From Clostridiaceae bacterium (GTDB lineage Bacteria > Bacillota > Clostridia > Lachnospirales > Lachnospiraceae): 64,000 nt of DNA. Shown one piece after another: positions 16,985 to 26,463 of the stretch; within the stretch, counting starts at the first letter, position 1; each line of letters starts with the position of its first letter. The notes below the pieces were generated by a model. The model was not told the DNA's origin. It was given only the letters and a program-made list of their open reading frames with translations, and did no database searches. The stretch is from the NCBI GenBank assembly GCA_009911305.1, contig QXXC01000003.1, forward strand, positions 62,001-126,000, in the 5' to 3' direction. The translations under genes and the position numbers were made by a program.

Positions 16985-17581
16985 ATGAAAACATCACTGA
17001 GCAGAGAGCAGGCGCTGGAGCTTTTGAAAATGTATAACAAGGAGCCGTTCCATATCCGTCACGGCCTGACGGTGGAGGGCGTGATGCGCTGGTATGCGCG
17101 CGAGCTGGGCTATGGGGAGGAGGAGGCGTTCTGGGGAACGGTGGGCCTTCTCCACGATATTGACTTTGAACGTTACCCGGACGAACACTGCTTAAAGGCC
17201 CCGGAGCTTTTGAGAAAGGGCGGCGCGGAGGAGGAGCTTATCCACGGCGTGGTCAGTCACGGATACGGACGCCGCGTGGAGACAGCCCCGGAGCATGAGA
17301 TGGAAAAGGTGCTTTACGCTGTGGACGAGCTGACAGGCCTCATCTGGGCTGCCGCGAAGATGCGGCCCTCCAAAAGCGCAAAGGATATGGAGGCTTCCAG
17401 CTTAAAGAAGAAATTTAAGGACAAAAAGTTCGCGGCCGGCTGCTCGAGAGAGGTGATCAAAGAGGGAGCGGACATGCTTTCCTGGGATTTGAACCGTCTG
17501 TTTGAGCAGACGATCCTGGCCATGCGCTCCTGTGAGGATGCGGTCAATGAGGCCATGGCAGCAGAAGGGGAGGGGGTATAG
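16985..17581 (+). CDS. HD-domain phosphohydrolase-like protein
   Basis: A 198-residue cytoplasmic protein with the HD-superfamily metal site: a His in IRHGLTVEGVM near residue 22, the HD pair in LLHDIDFERYP near residue 57, HGVVSHGYG near 80 and a later Asp in AVDELTGL. HD proteins hydrolyse phosphoesters of nucleotides or act on RNA; the substrate here is unknown. A TTGCGC/TATATA pair with a 17-base spacer (16915-16943) may be its promoter. It precedes a glycosyltransferase gene by four bases, so the two are likely co-transcribed. Confidence 0.8.
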   Translation: MKTSLSREQALELLKMYNKEPFHIRHGLTVEGVMRWYARELGYGEEEAFWGTVGLLHDIDFERYPDEHCLKAPELLRKGGAEEELIHGVVSHGYGRRVETAPEHEMEKVLYAVDELTGLIWAAAKMRPSKSAKDMEASSLKKKFKDKKFAAGCSREVIKEGADMLSWDLNRLFEQTILAMRSCEDAVNEAMAAEGEGV

Positions 17582-17585
17582 AGGA

Positions 17586-18602
17586 TTGAAGCTTTTGACC
17601 TTTGCAATCCCCTGCTACAATTCGGCCGCATATATGAGGAATTGTATCGAATCCCTGCTCCCGGGCGGGGATGAGGTGGAGATCCTGATCGTGGACGACG
17701 GATCCGCAGATGAGACTTCTCAGATTGCCGATGAATACGAGGCGCGCTGCCCCGGCATCTGCCGCGCCATCCACCAGGAAAACGGCGGCCACGGCGAGGC
17801 GGTGAACGCAGGGCTTCGGAATGCCTCCGGCCTCTATTTTAAGGTTGTGGACAGCGACGACTGGGTGAATGAGGAGGCTTACCAGAGCGTGCTTACGGCT
17901 TTGCGGGAGTTTGCGGCCATGGAGAGCAGCCCGGATGTGCTGGTGACGAACTTTGTGTATGAGAAGCAGGGCGCCAGGCGTAAGAAGGTGATGAACTACC
18001 GCAGCGCGATCCCAAGGGAGGAGCTCACGGACTGGAGCGGGGTGAAGATGTTCATACTGGGCCAGTATATCCTGATGCATTCTGTTATTTACCGCACAGG
18101 GCTTCTGAGGGACTGCGGGCTGGAGCTGCCAAGGCACACGTTTTATGTGGACAATCTCTTCGTCTACCAGCCGCTTCCGCATGTAAAATCCATGTACTAC
18201 CTGGATGTGAATTTCTACCGGTATTTCATTGGACGCGACGATCAGTCCGTCAATGAGAAGGTAATGATCGGCCGCCTGGATCAGCAGATCCGCGTGACGA
18301 AGCTGATGCTTGGCTGCTGCGACGTTCTGAAGCTTTCGGACCGGAAGCTGAGACGATATATGATCCGCTATCTGGAGATCATGATGACCGTGTCCTCGAT
18401 CCTGGCCATCCGTTCCGGGACAAAGGAGGATCTGGGCAAAAAACGGGAGCTGTGGCAGTATTTAAAGCAGAGCAATTTCCCTCTGTATCTGAGGCTGCGG
18501 TGGGGATTTCTGGGGCAGGGCGTGAACCTGCCGGGAAAGAGCGGGCGTAAGGTGTCCATCGCCTGCTATAAGATTACGCATAAGTTTTATGGGTTCAATT
18601 AG
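17586..18602 (+). CDS. Family 2 glycosyltransferase
   Basis: A 338-residue GT-A enzyme. FAIPCYNSAAYMRNCIESLL at the N-terminus, LIVDDGSADETSQIADEY and the metal-binding DSDD (KVVDSDDWVNEEAY near residue 90) are diagnostic. It lacks membrane segments. The start TTG 17586 follows GGAGGGGG at nine bases and gives MKLLTFAIPCYN, the normal GT2 start; a longer frame from 17502 overlaps the HD gene and has no support. The acceptor sugar is unknown. The stop codon TAG overlaps the first bases of a dispersed palindrome. Confidence 0.88.
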   Translation: MKLLTFAIPCYNSAAYMRNCIESLLPGGDEVEILIVDDGSADETSQIADEYEARCPGICRAIHQENGGHGEAVNAGLRNASGLYFKVVDSDDWVNEEAYQSVLTALREFAAMESSPDVLVTNFVYEKQGARRKKVMNYRSAIPREELTDWSGVKMFILGQYILMHSVIYRTGLLRDCGLELPRHTFYVDNLFVYQPLPHVKSMYYLDVNFYRYFIGRDDQSVNEKVMIGRLDQQIRVTKLMLGCCDVLKLSDRKLRRYMIRYLEIMMTVSSILAIRSGTKEDLGKKRELWQYLKQSNFPLYLRLRWGFLGQGVNLPGKSGRKVSIACYKITHKFYGFN

Positions 18603-18624
18603 AGCGTGCCTGAAACACGCTTTA
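18601..18624. repeat. Dispersed palindrome, family A, copy 3
   Basis: AGAGCGTG, CCTGAAA, CACGCTTT. It begins within the GT2 stop codon and lies 15 bases before a terminator hairpin. Confidence 0.65.
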
Positions 18625-18638
18625 GAAGGTAAGAGAAA

Positions 18639-18679
18639 ACAGAGGGCGCGGATGATATCCGGACGCTCTCTGTTTTTTT
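18639..18679 (+). terminator. Strong Rho-independent terminator after the glycosyltransferase
   Basis: A 15-base stem: ACAGAG, GGCG and CGGAT on the 5' side pair with ATCCG, CGCT and CTCTGT, around a short loop, followed by seven T. It is flanked on both sides by family A palindromes. Confidence 0.85.
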
Positions 18680-18685
18680 ACACGC

Positions 18686-18714
18686 GCCAGAACGTGTTTG
18701 AAACACGCTCTGGC
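18686..18714. repeat. Dispersed palindrome, family A, copy 4
   Basis: GCCAGA, ACGTGTTTGAAACACG, CTCTGGC: the longest copy, palindromic over almost 29 bases. Confidence 0.75.
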
Positions 18715-18736
18715 ACAATATGAAAATGCCTGCCGC

Positions 18737-19390
18737 TCAGCGGATAAACTCAGGCCGCGTTTTTTCCCTGCCCTGGGCGCATCCCGCATAGGCCAGCGGG
18801 TAGATGGAGGCGCTTAAAAGAGCGGAGGCCACGCCGTCTATGACGGAGTGCTGCTTTAAAAAGACAGTGGCCAGACAGATGGAAATCATCAGGACAAAGG
18901 AGGAGATCCGCACCGCGCGGCGGGAGCGGAGCTGCTCGCTTTTCATAATGGCAATGTGCGTCCCGATGGAATTGTACACATGTACGCTGGGAAATACGTT
19001 GGTACAGGTGTCAGTCCGGTAAAGGATCGACACGATTCTGGAGCAGAGGTTCTTATCCGGATCCACGACAGGGCGGAAATCCGTCCCGTTGGGAAACAGG
19101 GTGCAGATCAGAAGGCTTATGGTCATCCCTGTAAAGAGAAAGATGCAGAGCCGGTAATAGTCCTCGCGGTTTACGAAAAAGAAATAGGTAATCGCGCCCG
19201 CCACATACACAAACCACAGGAGATACGGGATGATAAAATACTCGTTAAACGGGATCCGGTCATCAAGAGCGGCGTGAATCACATGGTAACGGTCAGTGAC
19301 GGTTTTTTCCAGATGGATAAACCATGGCAGGTAGATAAAGCCATAGCTGAGAATCCAGAGGTGGCCGTATTTTTTCAGGAAGCGTTTCAT
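18737..19390 (-). CDS. PAP2-family membrane phosphatase
   Basis: A 217-residue protein with about five or six membrane spans. The PAP2 active-site blocks are visible as NVFPSVHVYNSIG near residue 137 and KQHSVIDGVASALL near residue 184; the first motif, around the phosphate-binding Lys/Arg, is weak. Family members dephosphorylate lipid phosphates such as phosphatidic acid or undecaprenyl pyrophosphate at the membrane. It is monocistronic and convergent with the upstream glycosyltransferase gene. Confidence 0.82.
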   Translation of the reverse strand: MKRFLKKYGHLWILSYGFIYLPWFIHLEKTVTDRYHVIHAALDDRIPFNEYFIIPYLLWFVYVAGAITYFFFVNREDYYRLCIFLFTGMTISLLICTLFPNGTDFRPVVDPDKNLCSRIVSILYRTDTCTNVFPSVHVYNSIGTHIAIMKSEQLRSRRAVRISSFVLMISICLATVFLKQHSVIDGVASALLSASIYPLAYAGCAQGREKTRPEFIR

Positions 19391-19526
19391 GGCAGATACC
19401 TCATCGTTGATTTCATCATTTATTAACAGTTTTTTAACAACTTCAGATTTTGAGTGATTATAGCATACCGGGGAGAGGAGTTCAAGGGGGTTTAGAAAAG
19501 GTTAAGAAAATTGAAGGAATCGCGGT

Positions 19527-19563
19527 TACTGTTCACACCCCTGCCGGGCTGTGTCCAGTAACA
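19527..19563. repeat. Imperfect palindrome between the PAP2 gene and the chemoreceptor gene
   Basis: GTTACTG ... CAGTAAC with inner CACACCC and GGCTGTG arms. The outer GTTAC ends recall the family B element (GTAACCGT) seen at gene ends elsewhere in the window. Confidence 0.45.
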
Positions 19564-19617
19564 CGCTTTGCGGTGCACGCAAACCGCATGTTCTGCGGTC
19601 TGGCGCCGCTGCCGGAA

Positions 19618-20568
19618 TCATCTTTGATCCGCGTCCGCCTCTTTCACAATGATCGGGATCTGAGACATCATATTATCAATATCTTCAAACATACAGCTCT
19701 TGGTCGTCCCAAGCTTCTTCGCATGTTCGATATGCTTTACAACCTCCTGATAGCGCTTCTGGATGCTGTGGAAGAACTGATAAATGAGCTGCAGCGCGTG
19801 ATTGGAATCACTGATCACGCCGGAGATTTCATCCTGTACGGAGGAAGCGCCGTCCGCGGCGGCGGTGATTTTATGAAAGGTTTCATACGTGCTGTTGACC
19901 GTGTCCAGGCTGTGGCCGAGCGCCTCCTGGGAGGCCTGGATGCTGCCGTTCAGTTGACTGGCGCCGGACTGGACGTTATGGATGCCGACATCCACCTCGC
20001 TGGTCAGATCCTTGATCTGCTCAGCCAGCTCCCGGACCTTTACGGCGACGACTGCAAAGCCTTTTCCCTCCTGGCCGGCCCTGGCGGCCTCAATGGAGGC
20101 GTTGATGGCAAGGATGTTCGTCTGATCCGCAATGGAGACAATACGGCCCATGCACTGCTGGATATCCCTCACCGCGGACTGGAGCTTTTCAAAGGTATGT
20201 TCCATCTCGCTGTAGGATTTTTCCACCTCCATAGAGGTGGATTTGAGCTCCGCCACCTTATCCTGGGCCTCCGAAACGGTATCGGAGATGGCTTTTCTCA
20301 CATCTGCAAAGCGGCCGGCCGCCTGGCTGATGTTGGAAAAGGAGTTTCCCAGATCCTGGAGGTGCGTCTGAAAGTGATCCGCCTCGCTTAAGACGCCGGA
20401 AAAGGAAGTCTCGACGCTGTTCAGCGCCCACAGGGATTCCACCTCTTTTTGAATCAGATCCTTTTTATAATCGTTCAGACTGTCGATCACGTGCAGTACC
20501 GGATAGAGGCGGCTGCCGCTGTGCTGCGCCTGTTTCGGCTTCTTTTTGCCTTTCTTTAGAAAAAACAT
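19618..20568 (-). CDS. Soluble methyl-accepting chemotaxis protein signalling domain
   Basis: A 316-residue receptor without membrane spans. The start [15 protein letters not shown] is very basic. The rest is a coiled-coil hairpin whose tip, [20 protein letters not shown], followed by [18 protein letters not shown], is the canonical CheA/CheW-binding sequence. It starts 12 bases after a FIST-domain gene on the same strand. The FIST protein presumably senses a cytoplasmic ligand and this protein carries the signal to the chemotaxis kinase. There is no che gene or flagellar gene in the window. Confidence 0.9.
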   Translation of the reverse strand: MFFLKKGKKKPKQAQHSGSRLYPVLHVIDSLNDYKKDLIQKEVESLWALNSVETSFSGVLSEADHFQTHLQDLGNSFSNISQAAGRFADVRKAISDTVSEAQDKVAELKSTSMEVEKSYSEMEHTFEKLQSAVRDIQQCMGRIVSIADQTNILAINASIEAARAGQEGKGFAVVAVKVRELAEQIKDLTSEVDVGIHNVQSGASQLNGSIQASQEALGHSLDTVNSTYETFHKITAAADGASSVQDEISGVISDSNHALQLIYQFFHSIQKRYQEVVKHIEHAKKLGTTKSCMFEDIDNMMSQIPIIVKEADADQR

Positions 20569-20580
20569 TCCTCTCCCCCT

Positions 20581-21636
20581 TTATTCAAATACCACGCAGG
20601 TCATGGACTGGTTGACAAAGCGATTGTTGTAGTGCTCCCCATAGCCGACCAGGCCGGCGTGGCTGCCCAGGGCTGACATTTTCTTCAGATATTCCTGCAT
20701 GTAGTTGTGTTCGGTAAACAGCTTATACCGGAACAGGCAGTTTACGGAAAATACGGCGGAACGGGTGGGGAAATCGTGGCTGATCCGGCGGATGGTCTCC
20801 TCGGTGATGGCCTTAAAATCACCGAGCTCCAGAAGAATCAGGACATCAGAATCATTGACCTGGCGGAAACAGGCGAGAGCGTTTCCGTTTACTTCTTTGA
20901 TGGAAATAATGCAGGTATCGTCCCCGTTGATCTTCCCGAAGGGATTTTTAAAGGTCTGCGTCAGAATCTGCTGATCCGTTACGTGAAGGATGCTCTGATA
21001 CACCTGTTTGGCCGGCTTGCCGTTCAGCGAACCGAGTATGTAATTGGCTCTGTCTGTGTTGGAAGCGATGAAACGGTAATCCCCGAGAGGATGATAGATG
21101 TTTTCCTTATAGGTCTTAACCCGTCCGTGGAGATTCCGCACAATCGCATAGGCGACGGCGTCCTGATAGACAACGCCGTTGGCGGATACAAGGCCTGCCT
21201 CGCCGGTTCCCCCGACCAGTGAGATTTTCCTGGGGCCCAGGACGGAATAAATGGTGCTCAGCGCACAGGCGTCATTTCCGCTGCAGAAATCGATACACAC
21301 CGTATCGCGCTCCGAGCCGCCGGCCTTTGACAGGTCGCGTTCCAGACGTTCGATGTATTTAACCGGTACGGTGGAAACCTCCTCAAGGACATTGGCCGCG
21401 GCGGCGACCCCATCCGAAAATGCGATGACGCTGACTCCGCTTTCCACAATCCTGTCCTGATAGCTCATCCCGATGCAGCCAATGCTGGGAATGCCGGGAT
21501 AGAGCTCCTCCAGGTTTTTGACATGGGCCTCAAACTGGGCCTGATTGGACAATAGCATAATAAACTGAGGCCGATCCATGCCGCGGACTGCTTCCGCTAG
21601 ATTTCCGCTCTGGCTCATGCCAAAAAATTGTCTCAT
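20581..21636 (-). CDS. FIST-domain (FIST N plus FIST C) sensory protein
   Basis: A 351-residue cytoplasmic protein matching the FIST layout: the N-terminal half has YPGIPSIGCIGMSYQDRIVESG and VSVIAFSDGV, and DFCSGNDACALSTIYSVLG with LVGGTGEAGL closes it. The C-terminal half has NPFGKINGDD, NALACFRQVNDSDVLILLE and LGSHAGLVGYGEHYNN. FIST domains are predicted small-ligand sensors found beside or fused to signalling domains. Here the partner is the adjacent soluble chemoreceptor. A clear promoter (21696-21725, minus strand) drives the pair. Confidence 0.87.
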   Translation of the reverse strand: MRQFFGMSQSGNLAEAVRGMDRPQFIMLLSNQAQFEAHVKNLEELYPGIPSIGCIGMSYQDRIVESGVSVIAFSDGVAAAANVLEEVSTVPVKYIERLERDLSKAGGSERDTVCIDFCSGNDACALSTIYSVLGPRKISLVGGTGEAGLVSANGVVYQDAVAYAIVRNLHGRVKTYKENIYHPLGDYRFIASNTDRANYILGSLNGKPAKQVYQSILHVTDQQILTQTFKNPFGKINGDDTCIISIKEVNGNALACFRQVNDSDVLILLELGDFKAITEETIRRISHDFPTRSAVFSVNCLFRYKLFTEHNYMQEYLKKMSALGSHAGLVGYGEHYNNRFVNQSMTCVVFE

Positions 21637-21695
21637 GCAATAGCTCCCCTTCCATAATTTTTTTTATTTTTGAAATATTCCCTAATATATAGATA

Positions 21696-21725
21696 ATTAT
21701 ACGATATGAGAGGGGCAACCGTCAA
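21696..21725 (-). promoter_or_regulatory. Promoter of the FIST-chemoreceptor operon
   Basis: Read on the minus strand: TTGACG, an 18-base spacer, TATAAT. The leader to the FIST start is about 55 bases and ends in GGAAGGGGAGC. Confidence 0.7.
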
Positions 21726-21919
21726 CGATTATTGTGGAAACATGGCCAAATTTTGCATGTAAGAGGTTATGGCCCGTACCTGCGGCGGCCCGGAGCGCAA
21801 CCGCAGCCGCCGGCTTCGCGGCAGCAGGCGCGAAAAGGAGCTTGAGGTTCCCGCAGCCGTATGCTATCATGGAGGCAGTGAATAATGGCTTATTTCTGCT
21901 TAAAGAGGAGGCGCTGCTT

Positions 21920-22768
21920 GTGAAGCTTACGATGCTTGGAACAGGGAATGCGATGGTGACGCGGTGTTATAATACGTGTTTTGTCATAAGCGAGGACGGA
22001 AGGCATTTTCTGGTGGACGGGGGCGGAGGGAATTTACTGCTCCGCCAGTTGGAGGATGCGGCGGTTGACTGGAGAAATATCCGCGATATTTTTGTCACGC
22101 ACAGGCACATGGATCATGTGCTGGGGATCCTGTGGCTTCTGCGGCGGCTCTGCCAGTCCATGGCGGCCGGCGACTGCGGCGGGACGGTCAGGCTTTACGC
22201 GCATGAGGAGCTGACCGGGATGATCCGTGACATGGCTCATATGCTGCTGCAGAAAAAACAGGCGGCGTATATACGGGATAGCGGAGACTGGGAGGGAGCG
22301 GCTGCGGGGCCCGGGGAGGAAAAGGGGATCGTACTGATTCCCGTATCGGATCAGGAGGAGCGGCGCATTCTGGATCGCCGTGTCGTTTTTTTCGATATCC
22401 ATTCCGGGAAAGCAAAGCAGTTTGGATTTACCATGTATCTGCAGGGAGAGGAGAAGCTGACCTGCTGCGGGGACGAACCGTATCATGAGTCCGAGCGCGC
22501 GTTTGCAGAAGGCAGCAGGTGGCTGCTGCACGAGGCGTTTTGCCTTCACTCGCAGGCAGAACGGTTTCACCCATATGAAAAACATCACTCGACGGTAAAG
22601 GATGCCTGCCAGGCGGCAGAGAGGCTGCGCGTGAAAAATCTGGTTCTGTACCATACGGAGGATACCTGCCTGGCGGAGCGGAAGGCTCTGTATACAGAGG
22701 AGGCGGCCGGGTATTTTAGCGGAAATCTGTATGTACCGGACGATTTGGAGGAGATTGAGCTTTTATAA
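21920..22768 (+). CDS. MBL-fold metallohydrolase (RNase Z-like)
   Basis: A 282-residue metallo-beta-lactamase fold protein. The start of the fold is MLGTGNAMVTRCYNTCFVI, with the metal motif THRHMDHVLGI (H-x-H-x-D-H) near residue 55, then LTCCGDEPYHESE, LLHEAFCLH and HYHTED-like LVLYHTEDT at the end. This resembles the RNase Z/arylsulfatase branch, but the substrate cannot be assigned. The start is GTG 21920, eight bases after GAGGAGG; a longer frame from 21734 is low-quality sequence without such a site. Confidence 0.85.
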   Translation: MKLTMLGTGNAMVTRCYNTCFVISEDGRHFLVDGGGGNLLLRQLEDAAVDWRNIRDIFVTHRHMDHVLGILWLLRRLCQSMAAGDCGGTVRLYAHEELTGMIRDMAHMLLQKKQAAYIRDSGDWEGAAAGPGEEKGIVLIPVSDQEERRILDRRVVFFDIHSGKAKQFGFTMYLQGEEKLTCCGDEPYHESERAFAEGSRWLLHEAFCLHSQAERFHPYEKHHSTVKDACQAAERLRVKNLVLYHTEDTCLAERKALYTEEAAGYFSGNLYVPDDLEEIELL

Positions 22769-22810
22769 GCGGACCGCGCTGCGGACACGCCCGGAGGAAT
22801 GAGACAGAAG

Positions 22811-23833
22811 ATGGAACCTTACTATTATAATCAGATGAATAAGCAGGAGCAGGCGGCGTATTATGCCATGAAGGAGGGCTTTACCTCCCTTGCGCCGTCG
22901 TTTCGCGCGCCGGGGCTTACAGGGCGGGAGCTTTCGGATATCTTTTTTAAGCTCCGCCTCGACTGTCCGGAGATCTTTTACGGGACAGGCTTCCGGTACC
23001 GCTCTCACCCGGCTTCTGCGGGCGTGGAGATTCTGCCGGAGTACCTCTTTGAAAAACCGAAGATCCTGACGCATAAGAAGGCGATGCAGGCCAGGCTTTC
23101 AAAGCTTGTGCGCCCCATGGCCGGAAAGGATGAGAAGGAACAGGAGCTGTGGATCCATGATTTCATTTGCACGAACGTGCGTTATGACAAGCTGAAAAAG
23201 CCCTATTCCCATGAGATCATCGGCCCTCTTGGACAGGGGGTGGGGGTCTGCGAGGGAATCGCCAAAACCGTAAAGCTTCTGTGCGATGCCCTGGGGATCT
23301 GGTGTGTCATTGCAGTGTCAGACGCAAATCCAGAGAAGCGGATCAAATACCGCCATGCCTGGAATGTAGTCAGGCTGGGCGGGGCGTATTATCATCTGGA
23401 CGCGACCTTTGACAACAGCTTAGGCCAGGGAAATGCGATCCGCTATGATTATGTGAATTTAGACGACCGCCGCTTTTTCCGGGATCACGAGCCCGCCATG
23501 TACCCGATTCCGGCGTGCAGCGATAAGGAGCGCGGCTATTACAGGGAAAAAAAGCTCTCCTTTACAAAGACGGACGAGGTGAGGAAACGGATGCGGCAGG
23601 CGGCGAAAAAAAAGAGGATCCTGACATTTTGCTGGCGCGGCGGTTATCTGACACGGGAGCTGGTAAAGGAATTTGCAGCCTTCTGTGAGGAGGCGGCCGG
23701 GGAGACGGGCGCGTACGGAGCTTTGCGGATCAACTGGCCTCAGGCAGTTCTTGAGGCTTCCTTTTCAGAGACGCCTTCCGGTCAGGCGGTGATGTTTCAG
23801 GAGGCGAATGAGGGGGAGATTTGCGGGGAGTAA
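22811..23833 (+). CDS. Transglutaminase-like (peptidase-like) domain protein
   Basis: A protein of about 340 residues. The papain-fold transglutaminase core is visible: Cys in GQGVGVCEGIAKTVKLLCDALGI near residue 148, His in KYRHAWNVVRLGGAYYHLD near 185 and Asp in the latter. This gives the Cys-His-Asp triad. There is no signal peptide. GGAGG (22793-22797) is too close to ATG 22799 and 13 bases from ATG 22811, so the start is uncertain between them. Members are often uncharacterised proteases or cross-linkers. Confidence 0.78.
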   Translation: MEPYYYNQMNKQEQAAYYAMKEGFTSLAPSFRAPGLTGRELSDIFFKLRLDCPEIFYGTGFRYRSHPASAGVEILPEYLFEKPKILTHKKAMQARLSKLVRPMAGKDEKEQELWIHDFICTNVRYDKLKKPYSHEIIGPLGQGVGVCEGIAKTVKLLCDALGIWCVIAVSDANPEKRIKYRHAWNVVRLGGAYYHLDATFDNSLGQGNAIRYDYVNLDDRRFFRDHEPAMYPIPACSDKERGYYREKKLSFTKTDEVRKRMRQAAKKKRILTFCWRGGYLTRELVKEFAAFCEEAAGETGAYGALRINWPQAVLEASFSETPSGQAVMFQEANEGEICGE

Positions 23834-23964
23834 TATCCTTATTGTTACCGTTCGCTGGCGGCCCTCTCACCACAAACCACAGCCCGGATCCCATCAGTTC
23901 ATGACAGTGAGTATGAAGTAGCGACCTGTTTGTCAAAATTTTATCAATTTTTCACGATCAGCCA

Positions 23965-23993
23965 TTGAAACTTATGGAAAAATCATGTAAAAT
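23965..23993 (+). promoter_or_regulatory. gpmI promoter
   Basis: TTGAAA (23965-23970), a 17-base spacer, TAAAAT (23988-23993). The leader is about 90 bases. Confidence 0.65.
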
Positions 23994-24088
23994 AGATAAC
24001 TGACAGAAATGCTTCCTGAAAGCGGCAGGGAATCCTGTCTGCGGGATCCTTCCTTGAAAATATATTCATATAAATAAGGAGACAGATT

Positions 24089-25630
24089 ATGAGCAAGAAA
24101 CCAACGGTATTAATGATTCTTGACGGTTACGGGTTAAACAAAACATGCGAGCATAATGCGGTCTGCCAGGCGAGGACGCCTGTGATGGATCAGCTCATGA
24201 GCCAGTGCCCGTTTGTTCCCGGCAATGCCAGCGGCCTGGCGGTGGGCCTTCCGGACGGGCAGATGGGCAATTCGGAGGTGGGACATCTGAATATGGGCGC
24301 GGGGCGCATCGTCTATCAGGAGCTGACGCGCATCACGAAATCGATCGAAGACGGCGATTTTTTTGCGGTTCCGGAATTTGTCCAGGCAGTGGAGAACTGT
24401 AAGAAGAACGGTTCTGCCCTTCATCTGTTCGGCCTCGTGTCGGATGGCGGCGTACACAGCCACAACACGCATATTTACGGCCTGCTCGAGCTGGCAAAGA
24501 GAAACGGCCTTGAGAAGGTGTTTGTACACTGCTTCCTGGACGGGCGCGACACGCCTCCGGCCTCGGGAAAGGATTTTGTGGCGGAGCTGGAGGCCAAAAT
24601 GCAGGAGATCGGAGTGGGCCGCGTGGCGTCTGTGATGGGCCGCTACTATGCGATGGACCGCGACAAAAACTGGGACCGCGTGGAGAAGGCGTACGATGTC
24701 CTGACCAAGGGAAATGGGGAACGGGCATCCGGCGCGACGGACGGTATCCAGGCCTCCTATGACAAAGAAGTGTATGATGAGTTTGTGGTTCCGTTTTCCG
24801 TGGAAGAGGATGGAAAGGCGATCGGCGTGATTCAGGACGGGGATTCCGTGATCTTTTATAATTTCCGCCCGGACCGCGCGCGTGAGATCACAAGGGCATT
24901 CTGTGACGATGACTTCAAAGGCTTTGCGAGGGGAAAACGCCTCGGCCTGGTATATGTGTGCTTTACCGATTACGACGAAACCATTGCGCACAAGCTGGTG
25001 GCCTTTAAGAAGGAGGAGATTACAAATACCTTCGGCGAATATCTGGCGGCGCATGGAAAGACGCAGGCCAGGATCGCTGAGACGGAGAAATATGCCCATG
25101 TGACCTTCTTTTTCAACGGAGGCGTGGAGGAGCCGAATGAGGGCGAGGACCGCATCCTGGTGCCGTCCCCCAAAGAGGTTCCGACGTATGACTTAAAGCC
25201 GGAGATGAGCGCGCCGCAGGTCTGCGATAAGCTGGTGGGGGCGATTGAGTCAGGCAAATACGATGTCATCATCATCAATTTCGCCAATCCGGATATGGTG
25301 GGCCACACGGGCGTGGAGGACGCGGCGGTAAGGGCCATTGAAACCGTGGACGCCTGCGTGGGCAGAACCGTGGATGCGGTGAAGAAGATGGGAGGCGTTC
25401 TCTTTATCTGCGCAGATCACGGAAACGCGGAGATGATGGTGGACGAATCCACGGGCGAGCCGTGGACGGCGCATACCACGAATCAGGTTCCGTTTATTCT
25501 GGTGAACGCGGATCCTTCCTTTAAGCTGCGGGAGAACGGCTGCCTGGCGGACATTATTCCCACGCTGATTGAGCTGATGGGAATGGAAAAACCAAAGGAG
25601 ATGACAGGAACCTCTCTGCTGCTGAAATAA
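24089..25630 (+). CDS. gpmI: 2,3-bisphosphoglycerate-independent phosphoglycerate mutase
   Basis: A 513-residue manganese enzyme of glycolysis that interconverts 3- and 2-phosphoglycerate. Diagnostic sequences are ILDGYGLN at the start, the catalytic serine in GNSEVGHLNMGAGR near residue 65, DGRDTPP near 155 and FNGGVEEP and ADHGNAEMM towards the end; the family length is about 510. It has its own promoter and ends at a perfect 20-base terminator stem. Confidence 0.97.
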   Translation: MSKKPTVLMILDGYGLNKTCEHNAVCQARTPVMDQLMSQCPFVPGNASGLAVGLPDGQMGNSEVGHLNMGAGRIVYQELTRITKSIEDGDFFAVPEFVQAVENCKKNGSALHLFGLVSDGGVHSHNTHIYGLLELAKRNGLEKVFVHCFLDGRDTPPASGKDFVAELEAKMQEIGVGRVASVMGRYYAMDRDKNWDRVEKAYDVLTKGNGERASGATDGIQASYDKEVYDEFVVPFSVEEDGKAIGVIQDGDSVIFYNFRPDRAREITRAFCDDDFKGFARGKRLGLVYVCFTDYDETIAHKLVAFKKEEITNTFGEYLAAHGKTQARIAETEKYAHVTFFFNGGVEEPNEGEDRILVPSPKEVPTYDLKPEMSAPQVCDKLVGAIESGKYDVIIINFANPDMVGHTGVEDAAVRAIETVDACVGRTVDAVKKMGGVLFICADHGNAEMMVDESTGEPWTAHTTNQVPFILVNADPSFKLRENGCLADIIPTLIELMGMEKPKEMTGTSLLLK

Positions 25631-25655
25631 AGAGTGCAGGAAAAACGAGGGAATG

Positions 25656-25712
25656 AAAACTGCCGTGAAATAATCTGTGCAGATAATGCAGGGATTATTT
25701 CACGGCAGTTTT
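25656..25712. terminator. Bidirectional terminator between gpmI and the zinc-ribbon gene
   Basis: AAAACTGCCGTGAAATAATC pairs perfectly over 20 bases with its reverse complement at 25693-25712. A-run and T-run on either side make it act for both converging genes. Confidence 0.9.
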
Positions 25713-25761
25713 GGCTGTATAGCGGATGTTGTCCTGCCGCAGCACAGCAGAGTATGTACGT

Positions 25762-26463
25762 TTACGGTTCATAGAGCGTTTCAAAAATCTGCTCGCTCAG
25801 ATATTCGGCATAACTGGGCTCCGGCAGATCCTGCCCTGTGATGAAGATGTCCTGGATCCGATCCAGGCGCTTCAGATCCATCTCCGGCCCTGACACATCC
25901 GGATATTCTTCGGAAACCGCGCGGTCCAGGCGGGCGGCATCCCAGCCGTCCAGGAACCATGCGAGGAGCTCTTCGGTGCGCCGCTCTTCCTCGTCCGCCT
26001 GCTTTTGCATGAGAAGCAGGGCGGATCTGGTGCGGAAGGCGATCAGCAAAAAGATCAGCCCCAGGCCGGCTGTTACGGCCTGAAGCATCAGACGCGCGCC
26101 GGATGTGAGAGGCAGCCGGATAGGGCCGGCCAGACAGGCGGCGGAGCAGGCGGCGCAGATCCCGCCGACCAGAAAAAAGGCAAAGCAGGAGGAGCGCAGA
26201 TCCTCACATTTCTGGCGTTTGGTGACATAGGCAAAGGACGGGCGGGGGCGGCCCTCCGGCATGGAGGATTCCTCCGGTTCTGTTGTCATTTCCGCGCTGT
26301 ACGATGCGGACATTGCTTCAAACAGGTCTGCGGCTTTTTCAGCCATTCTTTTTTCTTGTTCAGCCTCCCAGGCCTCTTTGGATTCGACGAGCGGCTCTTT
26401 GCAGTCGGTACAGGTTGTGATTCCTTTGACAAATTCCATGTCGCATTTTGGGCAATAGGGCAT
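25762..26463 (-). CDS. Zinc-ribbon membrane protein
   Basis: A 233-residue protein that begins with a zinc ribbon, YCPKCDMEFVKGITTCTDCKEP (two CxxC knuckles, shown here as short blocks), followed by a Glu-rich linker, two hydrophobic segments (about residues 93-112 and 125-145) and an acidic C-terminal tail. I do not recognise a named family beyond zinc ribbon. It is transcribed towards gpmI and is divergent from spoVAD. Confidence 0.65.
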   Translation of the reverse strand: MPYCPKCDMEFVKGITTCTDCKEPLVESKEAWEAEQEKRMAEKAADLFEAMSASYSAEMTTEPEESSMPEGRPRPSFAYVTKRQKCEDLRSSCFAFFLVGGICAACSAACLAGPIRLPLTSGARLMLQAVTAGLGLIFLLIAFRTRSALLLMQKQADEEERRTEELLAWFLDGWDAARLDRAVSEEYPDVSGPEMDLKRLDRIQDIFITGQDLPEPSYAEYLSEQIFETLYEP

